Assembly (NCBI RefSeq): GCF_027620315.1
Contig: NZ_JAPNNL010000005.1
Span: 1-64,000, forward strand
Reading direction: 5' to 3'
Length of the DNA stretch: 64,000 nt
From: Nonomuraea corallina
Lineage (GTDB): Bacteria; Actinomycetota; Actinomycetes; Streptosporangiales; Streptosporangiaceae
Of this stretch, positions 9,058 through 18,459 are shown in pieces. The position numbers and the translations under genes are program-made. Positions within the stretch are counted from its first letter, which is position 1. Every line of letters begins with the position of its first letter. The notes under the pieces were generated by a model, which saw nothing but the letters and a program-made list of their open reading frames with translations, did not search any database and was not told the DNA's origin.

Positions 9058-10353
9058 GTGACACCAGAAGTCCCGGCTCGGCTGGGCTCCCGCCGCTGGG
9101 CGGCGCTGGTCGTGGTCGGCTTCGTCGGGCAGGTCGCCTGGACCGTCGAGAACATGTATCTCAACGTGTTCCTGTACGACACGATCACCGACGACCCCGC
9201 CGCCATCGCCACGATGGTCGCCGCGAGCGCGTTCACCGCGACGCTCGCCACGCTGCTGGTCGGCGCGCTGTCCGACCGCACCGGCCGGCGCCGGGTCTTC
9301 ATCGCCTCCGGCTACGTCCTGTGGGGGCTGTCCACGGCCGCCTTCGGGCTGGTCACCGTGGACACGGTGGCCGGCCTCGCGCCGGCCGCGAACGCCGTGC
9401 TGCTCGCCATGACCGCCGTCATCGTCCTCGACTGCGTCATGTCGTTCCTGGGCTCGGGCGCGAACGACGCCGCCTTCCAGGCGTGGGTGACCGACGTGAC
9501 GCGGCCGGCCAACCGCGGCCGGGTGGAGTCCGTGCTGGCGATCATGCCGCTGGTGTCGATGCTGGCTGTCTTCGGCGCGCTCGACCCGCTCACCCGGGCC
9601 GGGCAGTGGCGGGAGTTCTTCCTGGTGGTCGGGTCCGTGATCACCGTGGTCGGCGTGGTGTCCTGGTTCCTCGTCCGCGACCGGCCCGACCGGCCCCGGC
9701 CCCGGACCCGCGGCGGCGTCCTGGACGCTCTCCTCCACGGCCTGCGCCCCCGCTCGATGCGCGCCAACCCCGCCCTCTACCTGCTGCTGTCGGCGTGGGC
9801 GATCTGGGGCGTCTCCACGCAGGTCTTCCTGCCGTACCTGATCATCTATCTGCAGCGCTACCTGCAGATCGAGGCGTACGCGGTCGTCCTCGGCGTGGTG
9901 CTGACCGGGGCGTCCGTCGTCACCGTCGGCTTCGGCCGGCTCATCGACCGCGTCGGCAAGGCGCGCTTCCTGCTGCCCGCGCTCGCGGTCTACGCCGCCG
10001 GGCTGCTGGCGATGCTCCCCGCGCGCGGCATGCTCGCGGTCATCGCGGCCGGCCTGGTGCTGATGTCCGGCCTCATGCTGGTCGCCGCCACCATCGGCGC
10101 GCTGGTCCGCGACCACACGCCGCCGGAGCACGCGGGACACGTCCAGGGCCTGCGGATGGTGTTCGCCATCCTGATCCCGATGCTGATCGGGCCGTACGTC
10201 GGTGCGCTCGTCATCCGGGGCGCGGACGCGTACTACGAGGACCTGGGCGTGCTGAGACAGGTGCCCACGCCCGCCGTCTTCCTGGCCGCGGCCGTGGTGC
10301 TGCTGCTGATCGCCGTCCCCGTCCTGGCGCTGCGCAAGAGAGAGGCCGCATGA
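9058..10353 (+). CDS. MFS transporter, sugar-type
   Basis: 431 residues with about 12 hydrophobic segments and the MFS signature GALSDRTGRRRV between TM2 and TM3. First gene of a coupled operon with a GH2 glycosidase (ATGA overlap at 10350), so it probably imports the oligosaccharide or glycoside that the hydrolase cleaves. I placed the start at GTG 9058, consistent with a leaderless message; an in-frame GTG at 9028 lies upstream of the putative -10 and is less likely. Confidence 0.88.
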   Translation: MTPEVPARLGSRRWAALVVVGFVGQVAWTVENMYLNVFLYDTITDDPAAIATMVAASAFTATLATLLVGALSDRTGRRRVFIASGYVLWGLSTAAFGLVTVDTVAGLAPAANAVLLAMTAVIVLDCVMSFLGSGANDAAFQAWVTDVTRPANRGRVESVLAIMPLVSMLAVFGALDPLTRAGQWREFFLVVGSVITVVGVVSWFLVRDRPDRPRPRTRGGVLDALLHGLRPRSMRANPALYLLLSAWAIWGVSTQVFLPYLIIYLQRYLQIEAYAVVLGVVLTGASVVTVGFGRLIDRVGKARFLLPALAVYAAGLLAMLPARGMLAVIAAGLVLMSGLMLVAATIGALVRDHTPPEHAGHVQGLRMVFAILIPMLIGPYVGALVIRGADAYYEDLGVLRQVPTPAVFLAAAVVLLLIAVPVLALRKREAA

Positions 10354-12083
10354 GCATGCTGACCCGCTGGGGCAGGGCCCTGGACCCCGAGGCGGTCCTG
10401 CCCGAGTACCCCCGTCCCCAGTTGGTCCGCGACAGCTACCTCAACCTCAACGGCCACTGGGACTACGCCATCACCGGCGGCATCACCGGCGGCGAGGAGC
10501 CCGGGACGTACGACGGCCGGATCGTGGTGCCGTTCTCGCCCGAGGCCCCGCTGTCCGGCGTCGGCCGGCGGCTCCTGCCCGGCCAGACCCTCTGGTACCG
10601 GCGCGCCGTCACCCTGCCCGACGGGTTCGGCGACGGCGGCAGGGTCCTGCTGCACTTCGGCGCGGTGGACCAGACCTGCCGGGTGCTGGTCAACGGCGTC
10701 GAGACCGGCAGTCACGTCGGCGGCTACCTCCCGTTCAGCTGCGACGTCACCGACGCCCTGCGCGACGGCGAGAACGTGCTGACCGTCGCGGTGCGCGACG
10801 ACACCGACACCGGCCACCACGCGCGCGGCAAGCAGAAGCTGGAGCGGGGCGGCATCTGGTACAGCCCGCAGTCCGGCATCTGGCAGACCGTGTGGGCCGA
10901 GCGCGTGCCCGACCCGCACGTCGAGCGGCTCACCCTCACCCCGCACCTGGCCGACTCGTGCGTCGAGGTGACCGTGCACGCCGCCGCGGGGGAGGCGCGC
11001 GTCGAGATCCTCGCCGCCGGGTCCGTCGTCGCCCGCGCCACCGTCCCCGCCGGGCGGCCCGTGCGGGTCCCGATCCCCGACGTGCGGCCGTGGACCCCGG
11101 AGGACCCCTTCCTGTACGACGTCACGGTGGAGCTGGGCGCGGACCGGGTGACCAGCTACGTCGGGATGCGCTCGTACGGGATCGGGCCGGACGCCGACGG
11201 GGTGCCCCGGCTGCTGCTCAACGGGCGGCCGTACTTCCACGCCGGGGTCCTCGACCAGGGCTACTGGCCGGACGGCCTGTACACGCCGCCGTCGGACGAG
11301 GCGATGATCCACGACATCGCCACGATGAAGCGGCTCGGCTTCACCATGCTGCGCAAGCACATCAAGATCGAGCCGATGCGCTGGTACCACCACTGCGACC
11401 GGCTCGGCATGCTCGTCTGGCAGGACCTGGTCAACGGCGGCGGCCGCTACCACCCGTTGCTGGTCACCGCCCCGGCGATCGTCCCTTTCCACCTCCCCGA
11501 CAGGCTGTTCCGCAGGCCCGGCAGGGAGCGGTTCCGCGCCGAGCTGCGCGAGACCGTCGAGCACCTGCGCAACGTGGTGAGCCTGGCCGTCTGGGTGCCG
11601 TTCAACGAGGGCTGGGGCCAGTTCGACGCGGCCGGGGTCGCGGCGGAGCTGGCCGCGTTCGACCCGACGCGGACCGTCGACCACGCCAGCGGCTGGCACG
11701 ACCAGGGCGCGGGCGACCTGCGCAGCCTGCACGTCTACTTCCGCCGCTTCCGCGTGCCGCGCCGCCGCGACCGGCGGGTGCTCGTGCTGTCGGAGTACGG
11801 CGGCTACGGGCTGCGCGTCGACGGCCACACCTTCAACGACCGGGCCTTCGGCTACCGGCGCTACGACACCCCCGACCGGCTGGGCGCCGCCTTCGCCCGG
11901 CTGCACGCCGACCAGATCGCCCCGGCGGTCCCGCGCGGCCTGAGCGCCACCGTCTACACCCAGCTCTCCGACGTCGAGGACGAGCTGAACGGGCTGCTCA
12001 CCTACGACCGCGAGGTCATGAAACTCCCGGAGGACCTGGTCCGCGCGGTCAACCGGAGACTCACCCTGAACCGGAACCCCTGA
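10350..12083 (+). CDS. Glycoside hydrolase family 2 enzyme
   Basis: 577 residues with no signal peptide, so probably cytoplasmic. An N-terminal jelly-roll sugar-binding domain (about 20-170) is followed by an Ig-like domain and a TIM barrel. The GH2 acid/base Glu lies in VPFNEGWGQF and the nucleophile Glu in VLSEYGGYG. The family contains beta-galactosidases, glucuronidases and mannosidases; the substrate cannot be assigned. Its ATG overlaps the transporter stop (ATGA), indicating translational coupling. Confidence 0.9.
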   Translation: MSMLTRWGRALDPEAVLPEYPRPQLVRDSYLNLNGHWDYAITGGITGGEEPGTYDGRIVVPFSPEAPLSGVGRRLLPGQTLWYRRAVTLPDGFGDGGRVLLHFGAVDQTCRVLVNGVETGSHVGGYLPFSCDVTDALRDGENVLTVAVRDDTDTGHHARGKQKLERGGIWYSPQSGIWQTVWAERVPDPHVERLTLTPHLADSCVEVTVHAAAGEARVEILAAGSVVARATVPAGRPVRVPIPDVRPWTPEDPFLYDVTVELGADRVTSYVGMRSYGIGPDADGVPRLLLNGRPYFHAGVLDQGYWPDGLYTPPSDEAMIHDIATMKRLGFTMLRKHIKIEPMRWYHHCDRLGMLVWQDLVNGGGRYHPLLVTAPAIVPFHLPDRLFRRPGRERFRAELRETVEHLRNVVSLAVWVPFNEGWGQFDAAGVAAELAAFDPTRTVDHASGWHDQGAGDLRSLHVYFRRFRVPRRRDRRVLVLSEYGGYGLRVDGHTFNDRAFGYRRYDTPDRLGAAFARLHADQIAPAVPRGLSATVYTQLSDVEDELNGLLTYDREVMKLPEDLVRAVNRRLTLNRNP

Positions 12084-12093
12084 AGGAGAACCC

Positions 12094-13071
12094 GTGGCGA
12101 ACGCCCTGGACCTGCTCCGCGCCGACCCCAGGACCGCGGCCTGGCTCACCGGGATGGAGTCCGACGACGCGCCGGACGTCGAGCTCGTCCCGCCGGACGC
12201 CCTCACCCTGCTCGACCTGGCCGTGCCGCACGAGGACGTCAACGAGATCCTCGCGCTCACCGGGCCGATCCTGGACGACCCCGGCCTGCGGTGGCTGCTG
12301 GAACGCTGCGCCCGGCGGCTGGTGCGCGACCTGGGGGCCGCCGGCATCTCCTTCGACCTGCCGCACCTGCCCGCCGAGCTGGGCGCGGCGGGCCGCTACT
12401 TCCACCTGTACGCCTTCGTCGCGGCGCTGCCGCACGTGCGCGCCTACCACCGCGAGCACGGCGTCCCCGCCGACGTCTCCCGGCACACCCTGGCCGACCT
12501 CGGCCGCAACCTCGCCGTCCACCGCAGGCGGCACGGCGTCGGCGGGGTGATCCAGCCCTCCTGGATCCAACTGCACTTCCGCGGCGTGCTCTACCAGCTG
12601 GGCCGGCTGCAGTTCGAGCGCGCCGTCCTGGGCAGCCGGATGGGGGCGGTCGTCGCGGGCGCGCTTCCCGCCGGCCCCGGCTCGCCCTGCCTCCTCCTGC
12701 ACATCCCCGACTTCTCCGGACCGTTGACGCCGGCCGCCTGCGACGACTCGCTCGCCCGCGCCCGCGCCTTCTTCCCGCGCCACTTCCCCGGCGAGCACTA
12801 CGCCGTCGCCGCCTGCTTCTCGTGGCTCCTGGACCCCCAGCTCGCCGACCACCTGCCGGACACGGCCAACATCGTCGCCTTCCAGCGCCGCTTCCGCCCC
12901 GGCTACCGCAACGAGGAGCCCAACGACGCCGGGCCGATCGAGTTCGTCTTCGGGGACCCCGCGCTGACGGTGGACGAGCTGTCCCCGCGCACCACGCTGG
13001 AGCACGCCGTCGTCGCCCACCTGCGCGCCGGCGGCCACTGGTACGACGGCAACGGGTGGTTCCCGCTCTGA
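12094..13071 (+). CDS. Acyltransferase-domain (GNAT-like, DUF5596-type) protein
   Basis: 325 residues, starting at GTG 12094 after AAGGAG, 10 bp past the GH2 stop, so it is the third gene of the MFS/GH2 operon. It resembles an actinomycete family with an alpha-helical N-terminal half and a GNAT-like C-terminal half (LHIPDFSGPLTP, FFPRHFPGEHYAVAACFSWL). Members recur next to glycosidase genes. A role in acylating a sugar-derived product is inferred from context only. Confidence 0.7.
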   Translation: MANALDLLRADPRTAAWLTGMESDDAPDVELVPPDALTLLDLAVPHEDVNEILALTGPILDDPGLRWLLERCARRLVRDLGAAGISFDLPHLPAELGAAGRYFHLYAFVAALPHVRAYHREHGVPADVSRHTLADLGRNLAVHRRRHGVGGVIQPSWIQLHFRGVLYQLGRLQFERAVLGSRMGAVVAGALPAGPGSPCLLLHIPDFSGPLTPAACDDSLARARAFFPRHFPGEHYAVAACFSWLLDPQLADHLPDTANIVAFQRRFRPGYRNEEPNDAGPIEFVFGDPALTVDELSPRTTLEHAVVAHLRAGGHWYDGNGWFPL

Positions 13072-13109
13072 CGGCTCACCACCGCCGCCAGAGCACGGAC
13101 GAGCATCGC

Positions 13110-13769
13110 TCAGACGCGCACGGGCCGCGGGCCGGCCCACTCGGCGTCCGGCATGCGCAGCACCCGCAGCGCGATCAGGCCGTAGGCGGCCAGGTGCAGC
13201 AGGGAGCCGGTGGACTGCACGACCGGAGCCTCGTCCATGGTGAGGAACGGCACGATCGTGCCCGCCAGCGCGGCGACCGGCACCCACCAGGGCGCCATCT
13301 TGACCGCGACCAGGGTCACGAGCAGTGTGATCAGGCCGACGTGCAGCAGGAACCCCGGCAGCAGCATCCCGTACACGAAGCCCGCCAGTTCGTTCGCCCG
13401 CCGCGTGACCTCCTCGGCCTGGGCGTCGGGCAGGGTCTGGGCCAGGGCGAGGTCGTAGAAGTCGGTGGTGAAGAGCGTGAGCCCGTGACCGGCGCCGACC
13501 AGGCCGAGCGCCGCCCCCACGTTGCTCGCGCGGGGGGCGCGCTCGCGCAGGAGGTGGGCCAGCCCCAGGACGACGGGGATGAGGCTGAGCGTCGCCCACA
13601 CGTAGAACAGGGCGCTGACCTGGACGGCCGTCGCGTGCGTACGGAAGATCTCGGGATCGTGCTCGGCCCCGGGGGGCGAGGTCAGGAAGGCCAGGAACTG
13701 GAACACCGGCCAGGCGATCAGGGCGAGGCCGGCGACGATCCGGCGCAATGAATCAGGATTTTTCAGCAC
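13110..13769 (-). CDS. Six-TM integral membrane protein of unknown function
   Basis: 219 residues with about six hydrophobic segments. I placed the start at GTG 13769 because upstream codons in the frame look non-coding and hydrophobic sequence begins shortly after. No clear Shine-Dalgarno is present. Convergent with the acyltransferase-like gene and divergent from the sensor kinase gene. It resembles small actinomycete membrane proteins without assigned function. Confidence 0.65.
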   Translation of the reverse strand: MLKNPDSLRRIVAGLALIAWPVFQFLAFLTSPPGAEHDPEIFRTHATAVQVSALFYVWATLSLIPVVLGLAHLLRERAPRASNVGAALGLVGAGHGLTLFTTDFYDLALAQTLPDAQAEEVTRRANELAGFVYGMLLPGFLLHVGLITLLVTLVAVKMAPWWVPVAALAGTIVPFLTMDEAPVVQSTGSLLHLAAYGLIALRVLRMPDAEWAGPRPVRV

Positions 13770-13911
13770 TCGCCCAGAGAAGCGGAGGCCCGTCCCGCTG
13801 CGCCCGGGCGCTCGTCCCCGGCCTGCCGGGAAGAACGCCCGGACCTCCCGGGACACCGTCCCGACCGGTCCGGGACCACGGGCGGATACGGTGTGGCCGG
13901 AGGAGGAACGG

Positions 13912-16056
13912 ATGGCGGTCACGGCTCGGGTCGCGTGGGTGTGCTGCGCCCTGACGCTGACGTTGTCCGCGACGGCCGCCGGGCTGGCCTTCGCCAACGG
14001 CACCGCCCCCCTCTCCGTCGTCCACCTGCTGTTCGTGGCGGGGTGCGCGGTGGCGGGCGGGCTGATCGGCGCGCACCGGCCCGGCCACATGGTGGGGCGG
14101 CTGCTGGCGCTGAGCGCGTTCTGCTTCGCCCTCATGGAGGTCTGCGGCCACTACGCGATCCTCGGCCTGCGCGACGGGCTGCCGTTCGCCCGGGCGCTGG
14201 CCTGGCCGCAGACCTGGCTGTGGATCCCGGCGAACGTCGCGGCCGTCCTGATCCCGCTGTACTTCCCCCGCGGCCGCCTGTCCTCCTCGCGCCTGCGCCC
14301 GCCGGTCGTGGCGGTGGTGCTCCTGGCCGCGCTCACCGCCGTGGCGAACGCGCTGCGGCCGGGGGACAACCACCAGGTCGGCCTGGGGGCGGCGGTGCCC
14401 AACCCGCTCGGCGTGCCCGCCCTGGCCGGGTTCGCGCAGGCGACCGAGGCGGTGCTGACCGTCCTGCTGCCGGTGGCCTTCCTGCTGGGCGCCGCCGATC
14501 TGGCCGGGCGCGCCTGGCGCGGCGAGGGCGCCGAACGACGCCAGATCGCCTGGCTCGTGTACGTGGTCGGGCTGGAGACGGTGGTGATCGCGGCCAGGCT
14601 GGCGGCCGGGCTCACCGACGACGTCCCCGGCTCGGTGTGGCCATCGGGCAGCGTGCTCTGGGAGCTGGTCGGCGTCGCGGGCGCCACGCTCCTCCCGGTC
14701 GCCATCTGCGTGGCCATCCTGCGCCACGGGCTCTTCGACATCGACCTGGTGATCAACCGCACGCTGGTGTACGTGCTGCTGTCGGGCTGCGTGACCGGCG
14801 GCTACGTGGCCGTGGTCGCCTACCTCGGCGCGCTCTTCCCCGCCGGTGACCTGCCGGTCTCGGTGCTGGCCGCCGGGCTGGTGGCGCTCGCCTTCGCGCC
14901 GCTGCGCCGGCGGCTGCAGAGCTGGGTCAACCTGCTGACCTACGGCGAGCGGCACGACCCGTACGCCGCGCTCACCCGGCTGGGCCGCAGGCTGGAGAGC
15001 ACCGCGGACCCCGGCACCGTGCTGCCCGGCATCGCCCGGTCGATCGCCGAGGCGCTCCGGCTGCCGTACGTGGCCGTGGAGACCGCCCAGGGCGAGCGCT
15101 ACGAGCATCGTCCTGGCGGCCCGGCCAGGGCCGCCGAGCCGATCCGGCTGCCGCTGACGCACAACGGCGAGCGGGTCGGCGGCCTGACGCTCGCGCCGCG
15201 GCCGGGGGAGAGCGGGTTCGGCCCCCGCGACCTGCGCGTCCTCGCCGACCTGGCGCGGCAGGTGGCGGTGGCCGTGCACGCCGTACGGCTCTCCGCCGAC
15301 CTGCGCCGCTCCCGCGAGCGACTGGTGATGGCCAGGGAGGAGGAACGCCGCCGGCTGCGGCGCGACCTGCACGACGGGCTCGGCCCCACCCTGGCCGCGC
15401 TGACCATGCGGGCCGAGGCGGCGCACGACCTGGTCACCGACGAGGGCGCGCGCAAGCTGCTCGCCGAGATCGTGGACGACGCCGAGACGGCCCTGGCCGA
15501 CGTGCGGACCCTCGTCGACGGGCTGCGGCCGCCCGCGCTGGACTCCCTGGGCCTGGCGGGGGCGCTGCGCGCGCACGCGGCCAGGCAGCCGTCCGGCCCC
15601 CCGGTGGACGTGCGCGTCCCGGCCGACCTGCCCGCGCTGCCCGCCGCCACCGAGGCCGCCGCGTACCGGATCGCGACCGAGGCGCTGGCCAACACGCGCC
15701 GGCACGCGGACGCGACGCGGGCGTGGCTGCGCGTCGCGATCGAGGACGGGACGCTGGTGCTGGAGATCTCCGACGACGGCCGCGGCATCACCCCGCCGAC
15801 CGGCCAGACCGGTCAGACCGGCCAGACCGGTCAGACCGGTCAGGGCGGCACGGACGGCGTGAGCGACACGGGCGGTCAGGGCCACACGGACGGCCCGGGC
15901 GGCACGGGGGTCGGGCTGGCGTCCATGCGGGAGCGGGCCGCGGAGCTGGGCGGGTCGTGTGTGATCGACGAGCGTCCCGGGGGAGGCACCCGCGTCCGGG
16001 TCGCGCTGCCCGCGGGCGGGGAGGGTGACGGTGATGATCCGGATCTTGGTGGTTGA
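13912..16056 (+). CDS. NarL-type sensor histidine kinase
   Basis: 714 residues: multi-TM sensor region (about 1-310), GAF-like segment (about 340-460), HisKA_3 dimerisation domain with phospho-acceptor His in LRRDLHDGLGPTL, and an HATPase domain (N box TEALANTRRHA, G1 ISDDGRG, G2 GVGLASMRERA). A (TGQ)n insertion of microsatellite origin lies between G1 and G2, in the ATP-lid region. ATG 13912 is chosen because AGGAGG stands 5 nt upstream, although the frame opens at 13891. The 3' end overlaps the response regulator start. Confidence 0.92.
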   Translation: MAVTARVAWVCCALTLTLSATAAGLAFANGTAPLSVVHLLFVAGCAVAGGLIGAHRPGHMVGRLLALSAFCFALMEVCGHYAILGLRDGLPFARALAWPQTWLWIPANVAAVLIPLYFPRGRLSSSRLRPPVVAVVLLAALTAVANALRPGDNHQVGLGAAVPNPLGVPALAGFAQATEAVLTVLLPVAFLLGAADLAGRAWRGEGAERRQIAWLVYVVGLETVVIAARLAAGLTDDVPGSVWPSGSVLWELVGVAGATLLPVAICVAILRHGLFDIDLVINRTLVYVLLSGCVTGGYVAVVAYLGALFPAGDLPVSVLAAGLVALAFAPLRRRLQSWVNLLTYGERHDPYAALTRLGRRLESTADPGTVLPGIARSIAEALRLPYVAVETAQGERYEHRPGGPARAAEPIRLPLTHNGERVGGLTLAPRPGESGFGPRDLRVLADLARQVAVAVHAVRLSADLRRSRERLVMAREEERRRLRRDLHDGLGPTLAALTMRAEAAHDLVTDEGARKLLAEIVDDAETALADVRTLVDGLRPPALDSLGLAGALRAHAARQPSGPPVDVRVPADLPALPAATEAAAYRIATEALANTRRHADATRAWLRVAIEDGTLVLEISDDGRGITPPTGQTGQTGQTGQTGQGGTDGVSDTGGQGHTDGPGGTGVGLASMRERAAELGGSCVIDERPGGGTRVRVALPAGGEGDGDDPDLGG
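15797..15843. repeat. 9-bp coding microsatellite (TGQ repeat) in the kinase ATP lid
   Basis: Five tandem ACCGG(C/T)CAG units encode (TGQ)5 between the G1 and G2 boxes of the kinase. Loss or gain of a unit keeps the frame. Confidence 0.9.
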
Positions 16057-16663
16057 CGACCACGCGGGGTTCCGCGCGGGCCTGCGGACCCTGCTGGCGA
16101 CGGCCGAGGGCATCGACGTCGCCGACGAGGCGGGCAGCGGGGAGCAGGCGCTCGCGCTGGCCGCCCGGATCCAGCCGGACGTCGTGCTCATGGACCTCGA
16201 CATGCCCGGCATGGGGGGCATCGCGGCGACCGAGCGGCTGACCCGCGACCATCCGCACATCAGGGTGCTCGTGCTCAGCATGTCCGACGACGACGACTCG
16301 GTCTTCGCCGCCGTCCGGGCGGGGGCGCGCGGCTACGTGGTCAAGGGCGCGCGCAAGGCCGAACTCGTCCGATCGGTGCACACCGTCGCCGAGGGCGGCG
16401 CCGTCTTCGGCCCCGCCCTCGCCTCCCGCCTGGTCGGCTACTTCTCGCCCGGGGAGCGCGCCGAGCCGGCCCTGCCCGGCCTGACCCCCCGGGAGCGGGA
16501 GATCCTCGCGCTGATCGCCGCCCACCTGACCAACCCGCAGATCGCCGCCCGGCTCGGGCTGAGCCAGAAGACGGTGCGCAACCACGTCTCGGCCGTCTTC
16601 GCCAAACTCCAGGTCGCCGACAGGGCGCAGGCCATCATGCGCGCCAGGGAGGCCGGACTCTGA
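16034..16663 (+). CDS. NarL/LuxR-family response regulator (partner of the upstream kinase)
   Basis: 209 residues: receiver domain with acidic pair VVDDHAG and phospho-acceptor Asp in VVLMDLDMPG, then a LuxR helix-turn-helix (LTPREREILALIAAHLTNPQIA). It overlaps the kinase gene by 23 bp, so the pair is co-translated. GGGGAGGG precedes ATG 16034; a GTG 3 bp upstream is also possible. Its target genes are unknown. Confidence 0.92.
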   Translation: MIRILVVDDHAGFRAGLRTLLATAEGIDVADEAGSGEQALALAARIQPDVVLMDLDMPGMGGIAATERLTRDHPHIRVLVLSMSDDDDSVFAAVRAGARGYVVKGARKAELVRSVHTVAEGGAVFGPALASRLVGYFSPGERAEPALPGLTPREREILALIAAHLTNPQIAARLGLSQKTVRNHVSAVFAKLQVADRAQAIMRAREAGL

Positions 16664-16667
16664 ACGC

Positions 16668-17297
16668 TCAGCCGATCAGCCCGCGCCGGAAGGCGACGGC
16701 GACGGCCGCCGCCCGGTCGTTGACGCCGAGCTTGGTGTAGACGTGCAGCAGGTGGCTCTTCACCGTGGCCTCGCTGATGAACAGGCGCGAGGCCACCTCC
16801 CGGTTGGTGGCGCCCTGCGCGATCAGCTCCAGGACCTCGATCTCGCGGGCGCTCAGCGGGTCGGCCGGCGTGCGCACCTGCCCCACCAGGCGGGTCGCGA
16901 CGGAGGGGGAGAGCACGGACTCGCCCCGCGCCGCCGTGCGCACGGCCCTGACCAGGTCGTCGCGCTGGGTGTCCTTCAGCAGGTAACCGGTGGCTCCGGC
17001 CTCGATGGCGGGCAGCACGTCCTTGTCGGTGTCGTACGTGGTGAGCACGAGCACGTGGGCCCGGAGCCCGAGCTCGGCCAGTCTCCTGATGGCGGCGACG
17101 CCGTCCATCCCGGGCATGCGCAGGTCCATGAGGATCACGTCGGGCTCCAGGGCGCGCGCCAGCTCGACCGCCTGGGCGCCGTCGCCCGCCTCGGCGAGCA
17201 CCTCGAACCCCGGGTCCCCGGCGAACATGCCGCGGATGCCGTCGCGGACGATGGGATGGTCGTCGGCGATCAGCAGCCGGATCGGGCGCTCAGCCAC
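16668..17297 (-). CDS. NarL/LuxR-family response regulator of the ABC-exporter operon
   Basis: 209 residues: receiver (IADDHPIVRDG, phospho-acceptor in VILMDLRMPG) and LuxR HTH (LSAREIEVLELIAQGATNREVA). The GTG start overlaps the kinase stop by 8 bp. It is the last gene of the operon ABC ATPase, permease, kinase, regulator, an arrangement typical of two-component systems that control their own exporter. Its 3' end is 4 bp from the convergent regulator at 16663. Confidence 0.92.
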   Translation of the reverse strand: MAERPIRLLIADDHPIVRDGIRGMFAGDPGFEVLAEAGDGAQAVELARALEPDVILMDLRMPGMDGVAAIRRLAELGLRAHVLVLTTYDTDKDVLPAIEAGATGYLLKDTQRDDLVRAVRTAARGESVLSPSVATRLVGQVRTPADPLSAREIEVLELIAQGATNREVASRLFISEATVKSHLLHVYTKLGVNDRAAAVAVAFRRGLIG

Positions 17298-18456
17298 GCG
17301 CCACCGCCGGGACGCTCGCGGAGACCGCGGTGCCGCCGCCGGGCTCGGTCTCGATCTCCAGGGTGCCCGCCAGGCGGCTGACGCGCTTGCGCATCGACGT
17401 CAGGCCGAAGCCGCCGCCGTCCCGTGCCCGTTCGGGATCGAAGCCCGCGCCGTCGTCGCGCACGTCCAGCGTCACCAGGTCCTCCATGTACGAGAGCGTC
17501 AGGCCCACCCGGGACGCGCCCGCGTGCTTGGCCACGTTCGCCAGCGCCTCCTGCGCGGTGCGCAGCAGGGTCTCCTCCACCTCCGGGTGCAGGGGGCGGG
17601 GCGTGCCGGTGGTGGTGAGGCCGGCGCGCACGTCGTTGAACTCGCTCCACCGGTCCACGACCTCGCGCAGGGCCTCGGGCAGCGGGGCCGCGTCGAGCTG
17701 GCCGGGGCCGACCGCGTGGACGGAGCGCCGGGCCTCGGCGAGGCTCTCGCGCGCCAGCCGGATCGCGTTGTCCACGTTGGGCCGCCAGTCGTCGGCCTGG
17801 TGCGCCGCCTGGAGCTGGGTGATGATGCCGGTCAGGCCCTGGGCGAGGGTGTCGTGGATCTCCGCCGCCATCCGCTGCCGCTCGTCCAGCACGCCCGCCT
17901 CCCGGGCCTGGACCAGCAGCTGCGCCTGCAGGCCCGCGTTCTCCCGCAGCGTCTCCTCCAGTCGCGCCACCATCTGCTTGCGCTCGGCGCTGCGCGCGGC
18001 CGTGATCTCGCCGACGAAGCTGAACAGGCCTACCCCGGCCACGATGGCGGCGGTGAGGAGCAGGTACGAGAGGATCTCGGACGGGACGAGGCCCGGCAGC
18101 CCGCCGAAGAAGCCCGTGACGCTGATCGCCGCCGTGGCGGTGACCCCGGCGAAGCGCCACATCCCTTTCAGGTACTCCCATGAGTGCAGGTAGCCGATGA
18201 AGCCGAAGAAGCCGGCGAACCACACCGCCTGCGTGCACAGCACGCCGATCAGGACGATCAGCCCGATCACGTAGACGACGCCCCGCGGGACCAGCCGGAT
18301 CCACGCGGCGGCCAGCGCCGCCAGCGCCACGACCCGCCATGGCGGGCCGTCCTCTGTGAGGAGCGCGAGCACCGTGGAGGCTGCCAGCAGGACGTACGGT
18401 GCGGCCGCCAAATGGTGCTCCAGCAGGCGCTCCCACCGATCGAGCTGCGCTGTCAT
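17290..18456 (-). CDS. NarL-type sensor histidine kinase of the ABC-exporter operon
   Basis: 388 residues: about five N-terminal TM segments (to about residue 150), a short coiled-coil linker, HisKA_3 domain with His in MAAEIHDTLAQGL, and an HATPase domain ending in GGFGLTSMRKRV. It lies 3 bp downstream of the permease gene. With little extracellular loop, it probably senses membrane stress or the state of the partner exporter. Confidence 0.9.
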   Translation of the reverse strand: MTAQLDRWERLLEHHLAAAPYVLLAASTVLALLTEDGPPWRVVALAALAAAWIRLVPRGVVYVIGLIVLIGVLCTQAVWFAGFFGFIGYLHSWEYLKGMWRFAGVTATAAISVTGFFGGLPGLVPSEILSYLLLTAAIVAGVGLFSFVGEITAARSAERKQMVARLEETLRENAGLQAQLLVQAREAGVLDERQRMAAEIHDTLAQGLTGIITQLQAAHQADDWRPNVDNAIRLARESLAEARRSVHAVGPGQLDAAPLPEALREVVDRWSEFNDVRAGLTTTGTPRPLHPEVEETLLRTAQEALANVAKHAGASRVGLTLSYMEDLVTLDVRDDGAGFDPERARDGGGFGLTSMRKRVSRLAGTLEIETEPGGGTAVSASVPAVARG

Positions 18457-18459
18457 GCC

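Noticed and set aside
10233-12347. 704-codon minus-strand open frame across the GH2 gene
   Set aside because: Antisense shadow of the GH2 and transporter genes; no domain and no ribosome site.
5360-15843. Short tandem repeats considered as CRISPR
   Set aside because: The repeats at 5360-5412 and 15797-15843 are 9-12 bp coding microsatellites without spacers. No CRISPR array or cas gene is seen in the window.
13753-16281. 842-codon minus-strand open frame
   Set aside because: Mirror of the sensor kinase gene; low-complexity Gly/Arg/Gln content and no motif.
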